Source: Caprella mutica
Taxonomy: Eukaryota; Arthropoda; Malacostraca; Amphipoda; Caprellidae
Reading direction: 5' to 3'
Assembly (NCBI GenBank): GCA_947561585.1
Contig: CANNZV010000432.1
Location: 1 to 64,000 of the forward strand
DNA length: 64,000 bases
Shown here: in pieces, positions 60,058-64,000 of the stretch
Layout: every line of letters starts with the position of its first letter
Numbering within the stretch: the stretch's first letter is position 1
The notes under the pieces: model-generated
Database searches by the model: none
The model's input: the letters and a program-made list of their open reading frames with translations, nothing else
What the model was told of the DNA's origin: nothing
Translations under genes and position numbers: made by a program

Positions 60058-60440
60058 TCCATATCAGTATAATTGAGATTACTTATAAAACGATATATAT
60101 GAATGTATATTTTTTAATAATTTTCTCACATTCATCAGCTTTTCATATCAATTGTTTAATCTCATTTCAAAATCTCTAGATACAAATTGATAATATACTT
60201 CAAAATATAAATTCATATGAAATCAAAGAACACTGCAACGTTTAAAGAAGCAACCTACAATCTTTTAAAAGATGATTTTCAGTATTTTAAAATAAAAAAA
60301 TAAAATTTATAGGAAATACAAATTGAGATAAAATGTTACCAATTTGCCTTTAATAATAGTGTACAGTCTAAAAGTTTATTTTGAAGACGACTAAAATTTT
60401 CAAATGACTAACATGAAACTATGGGCTGTCTTGTAAATAA

Positions 60441-60818
60441 TTACGTTATTGCAACATTCACTCACTGTAACAGAGTTAAAGTCTTAGGATAATCCACATG
60501 AACATTGGACTACTTTATTACGTTATTGCAACATTCACTCACTGTAACAGAGTTAAAGTCTTAGGATAATCCACATGAACATTGGACTACTTTATTACGT
60601 TATTGCAACATTCACTCACTGTAACAGAGTTAAAGTCTTAGGATATTCCACATGAACATTGGACTACTTTATTACGTTATTGCAACATTCACTAACTGTA
60701 ACAGAGGTAAAGTCTTAGGATATTCCACATGAACATTGGACTACTTTATTACGTTATTGCAACATTCACTCACTGTAACAGAGTTAAAGTCTTAGGATAT
60801 TCCACAAGAACATTGGTT
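60441..60818. repeat. 77-bp tandem repeat, 5 copies
   Basis: TTACGTTATTGCAACATTCA starts each unit (60441, 60518 and so on). Units also share GTAACAGAGTTAAAGTCTTA and GAACATTGGACTACTTTA. Variant AATCC/ATTCC splits the first two units from the rest. Confidence 0.96.
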
Positions 60819-60970
60819 ACTTTTATTTCGTCGCTACGCTCCGTAACCCAAAAAATGAGAATAACTTTAAAGCGATATTGGAATTTGTTAACGAATTCCT
60901 GAATTCAATGGAAATTCCTCTTGGAATTTTGCTTCAAGAGATTGAAGACCGAAATTAATTAACAAAAATA

Positions 60971-61392
60971 GAAGATTTGAATGTACATCTATGAGAAGGT
61001 TTGAAGGTACATCTATGAGAAGATTTGAAGGTACATCTATGAGAAGATTTGAAGGTACATCTATGAGAAGATTTGAAGGTACATCTATGAGAAGATTCGA
61101 AGGTACATCTATGAGAAGATTTGAAGGTACATCTATGAGAAGATTTGAAGGTACATCTATGAGAAGATTTGAAGGTACATCTATGAGAAGATTTGAAGGT
61201 ACATCTATGAGAAGATTAGAAGGTACATCTATGAGAAGATTTGAAGGTACATCTATGAAAAGATTTGAAGGTACATCTATGAGAAGATTTGAAGGTACAT
61301 CTATGAGAAGATTTGAAGGTACATCTATGAGAAGATTTGAAGGTACATCTATGAGAAGATTTGAAGGTACATCTATGAGAAGATTTGAAGGT
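60971..61392. repeat. 24-bp minisatellite, about 17.5 copies
   Basis: The unit is ATCTATGAGAAGATTTGAAG plus GTAC. It is open in the plus strand with an 8-residue period (MRRFEGTS), and directly abuts the next, unrelated array. Confidence 0.96.
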
Positions 61393-61885
61393 TTCTCTGT
61401 TTCTCTGTCAAGTTTATTGTTCCTCTGTCAAGTTTATTGTTCCTCTGTCAAGTTTATTGTTCCTCTGTCAAGTTTATTGTTCCTCTGTCAAGTTTATTGT
61501 TTCTCTGTCAAGTTTATTGTTCCTCTGTCAAGTTTATTGTTCCTCTGTCAAGTTTATTGTTCCTCTGTCAAGTTTATTGTTCCTCTGTCAAGTTTATTGT
61601 TCCTCTGCCAAGTTTATTGTTTCTCTGTCAAGTTTATTGTTCCTCTGTCAAGTTTATTGTTCCTCTGTCAAGTTTATTGTTTCTCTGTCAAGTTTATTGT
61701 TTCTCTGTCAAGTTTATTGTTCCTCTGTCAAGTTTATTGTTTCTCTGTCAAGTTTATTGTTCCTCTGTCAAGTTTATTGTTCCTCTGTCAAGTTTATTGT
61801 TCCTCTGCCAAGTTTATTGTTTCTCTGTCAAGTTCATTGTTCCTCTGTCAAGTTCATTGTTTCTCTCTCAGGTTTATTGTTTCTC
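61393..61885. repeat. 20-bp minisatellite, about 24 copies
   Basis: The unit is TCCTCTGTCAAGTTTATTGT, with C/T variation at one position forming runs. All three plus frames are open because 20 is not a multiple of 3. The frame running in from the 24-bp array makes a 314-codon fused ORF that is not a gene. Confidence 0.96.
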
Positions 61886-62492
61886 TAGTGTTTACTAACT
61901 CTTCTCCCCATGCAATTTCCGCACCAAAAACCTAATAATGTTATTAGAGCTCACCGGCAACGAGGCAAAGTATTTCTCACTTCATCATCGTAATTCAATT
62001 AGGAATTAATGTGTTTAATAATGCATGACTTTGCCATTAAGTAGAGACACAATCCACTGAATGGAGAAATAATGAATTGGGGCATGATTTATGCCGTCAA
62101 GGTAGTATTGCATGATTATTGTTGTGTGACGAGTTGCTATAAGTTAAGTTAACAAATAATTTTAAAATAAAAAATATAGGTTGCAATAAAAGCCAACAAG
62201 AGTTTTGTATACTATTATCATATTGGAATCTTAATTTCTTTATATTTTCTGAAGATAAATTTTAATGCACAAATGACATGAATTAGTAATTGCTTTTAAC
62301 TTTTTCAAAATAGAATTTAAATGTCAATATAAATGTCACAGTAGTTTACTGTAAATCATATTTGAAGTTTTTAACAACAATTTCTCACACTATGTGATAC
62401 ATACTGTGTGTTCCACAAATATAGAGGGTGACCCAAGGTAGGTTCACAGTCATCACAGACTCTCTTTACTTCAAAATTTTACATCAAACAAT

Positions 62493-62697
62493 TTAATCTG
62501 TGAGATGCTCAAAAGTCCTCCTTAACATTGCAACATTTCTTCAATCTCTCCAGTACGTTTGCGACACAAATTGCGATCTGAAACAATTTCTGTCTATGAA
62601 ATCTTTTAGACCATTCATTTTGTTCTTTTAGGTCTCGCTCTTAAACCTTTTTCTTAAAAATACCTAAAAATATATCCATTGGTGTCAGGTCAGCTAG
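62493..62697 (-). pseudogene. Mariner-type transposase C-terminal remnant
   Basis: On the minus strand from 62697 the text reads LADLTPMDIFLGIFKKKV, then a stop, then about 40 residues ending NVLERLKKCCNV, and then GAGGACTTTTGAGCATCTC. This follows the C-terminal order of arthropod mariner-like DDE transposases: P-D-L-T-P-L-D-x-F-L-W-G-x-L-K, then a helical stretch, then the G-G-H-F-E-H-L end (seen here with a one-base shift as GAGCATCTCACAGATTAA). The in-frame stop, the shift and the loss of the N-terminal two thirds make it dead. GAGGGTGACCCAAGGTAGG at 62424 is probably the element's terminal inverted repeat. No partner end was found to the right. Confidence 0.75.
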
Positions 62698-63206
62698 CTA
62701 TATAAAAATCAGTTTAAGCATTTAAATGATAGTTAAACTATATGAAAGGTTTTTTTATGATATGCAAGGCAGTTAAACCTAATAAAATGTATTTAAATTA
62801 AACATAAGGTAACTTCACATTCACAGTAAACAAAATAAAATAGCTCAGTTTAAAAGCTGTAAGCCTTCTTGTGGACAACACAACCAAATTCGGTATATGG
62901 TAACAGTGCCTTCAGTTCAATTGAATTTGAATGAATATCAATGAACCAAACCATCCCTCCTGTGTTTCCAAGAAAAGGTGTTCTGTGTGTACTGATACAT
63001 AGAACAAACAATAATAATGATAGTGAGTCTGATTACTCCTCTGTGAATAATCGCACTGTCATTGGATGAGTGATGGGACTGTTGGAAGGTAATTTTGCAG
63101 AATTGAATATTATGATTTGTGCTACTGTAATTACACTGCTCTATACTGCAATAAAATTAATAAGTATAATATAGAATAGTAATATAATGATTATAGTAGC
63201 CATATA

Positions 63207-63938
63207 CAGTATGGGCCACAAAAATATTTCCGCTTTTTCAAATACTTGTAAATTGTTAGCAGATGGAAGAAAAAACTGAATCTTGGTCTCTTATTCTCTG
63301 CCTCTTATTTTACTATTAACAGGTAAAAACAATTTTGAACTGATGGACATAGTTTAAGAATAGGTAAGCAAAAATAGAGGATGAATATTTTTGTCATTGC
63401 GCGAAGGTTATTCTTAGAGCTTACTAAGTAAAAATTTAATGTGATTTTTCCATCAGCGATTGAAGAAACGCAAGTGTAAACACATTTTAAGAAGAGTTTT
63501 TTTCCAAGGTGTTAAAAATGCAAGTGTGAACGGGCCTTATAACCGTGCAATCCACAAGCGAAGAATGAATATTCAGAGTGAAAACTTCAATGAGATCCAA
63601 ATGTCACTGAAGTTGTTCAATTTCCAAATATGTAGTTTCCATGGAAGAAGTGTAAGCACCCTGTATTTTAATGTCTACAAATTTTTTTTCCTTTCATTCA
63701 CTGCCTTTTAGTAAGTAAAATCACAGAGTTAGCTCTAAGAATCACTTTGCGCAATGACAAAAATAATCACCCTCACTCTTTGCTTACCTGTTCTTAAACT
63801 ATGTCCATCAGTTCAAATTTGTACCTGTTGATAGTACAATAAGAGGCGGAGAAAAAGAGACCTAGATACAATTTTTCATCCATTGGTTAACTATTTAAAA
63901 GTATTTGAAAAAGCGGAAACTTTTTGTGGCCCATACTG
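63207..63938. mobile_element. 732-bp Tc1/mariner-type element with inverted repeats of about 215 bp
   Basis: The ends CAGTATGGGCCACAAAAATA (63207) and, on the complement of the right end, CAGTATGGGCCACAAAAAGT (63938) are matched, with TA outside each (63205-63206, 63939-63940). The inverted repeats extend inwards to about 63427 and 63727. For example, GTCATTGCGC and TTCTTAGAGCT appear in both arms. The roughly 300-bp centre has an 83-codon ORF (63460-63711) with no recognised domain, so the element is non-autonomous. GCAAGTGTGAACGGGCC near 63519 resembles a Harbinger-type end but has no partner. Confidence 0.83.
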
Positions 63939-64000
63939 TATGCTGTAATGAATTTGTAATTGATCAAATCAATCTTATTATTCAACTATTATGAAAAATT

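Noticed and set aside
63519..63540. Second Harbinger MITE end inside the long-TIR element
   Set aside because: GCAAGTGTGAACGGGCC followed by TTATAA looks right for one end, but no inverted partner was found.

Overview
The window looks like nuclear DNA from an arthropod, most likely an insect. It is very AT-rich, has no bacterial-style gene packing, carries Tc1/mariner-type transposon remains, and contains two spliced exons that resemble the 3' end of an insect Dpr-type immunoglobulin cell-surface gene. I cannot name the species.

The dominant content is tandem repeat. I count more than 40 separate minisatellite arrays with largely unrelated units of 11 to 99 bp, together roughly 21 kb or a third of the window by my hand tally. 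The largest is a 42-bp array at 47757-52190 (about 105 copies), with degenerate relatives at its left edge. Others of note are a 30-bp array at 33898-35250 (about 45 copies), a 30-bp array at 18341-19243, a 21-bp array at 12141-13091, a 54-bp array at 4366-5342, a 42-bp array at 54587-55600 and a 65-bp array at 53476-54328. Nearly all long open frames here are by-products of stop-free units whose length is a multiple of three, often open on both strands. I do not call them genes.

The second layer is mobile DNA. A foldback-like family has six copies: A 17585-18088, B 28310-28685, C 39187-39854, D 43897-44383, E 46995-47191 and F 59637-60057. Copy C is interrupted by a 182-bp Harbinger-like MITE with a TAA target duplication. 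A Tc1-like element lies at 40980-42801, with terminal inverted repeats and a broken transposase. A 732-bp element with inverted repeats of about 215 bp lies at 63207-63938. A mariner-type transposase C-terminus lies on the minus strand at 62493-62697. An inverted pair of an unnamed dispersed repeat lies at 30095-30780 and 35937-36615. A small foldback MITE lies at 43202-43448.

Convincing host coding sequence is confined to 44927-45097 and 45429-45526 on the plus strand: the end of an Ig domain, then a GPI-signal-like terminal exon. An in-frame TGA sits just before the splice donor. A possible short first coding exon (43162-43178) and an unrecognised minus-strand ORF (52429-52629) are weak candidates. 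Left to right the layout is: 1-30 kb minisatellites in AT-rich DNA; 30-39 kb the inverted repeat pair enclosing more arrays; 39-47 kb the transposon-rich stretch holding the Ig gene end; 47-62 kb the large satellites; 62-64 kb transposon remains. No tRNA, rRNA, CRISPR or operon structure was seen.
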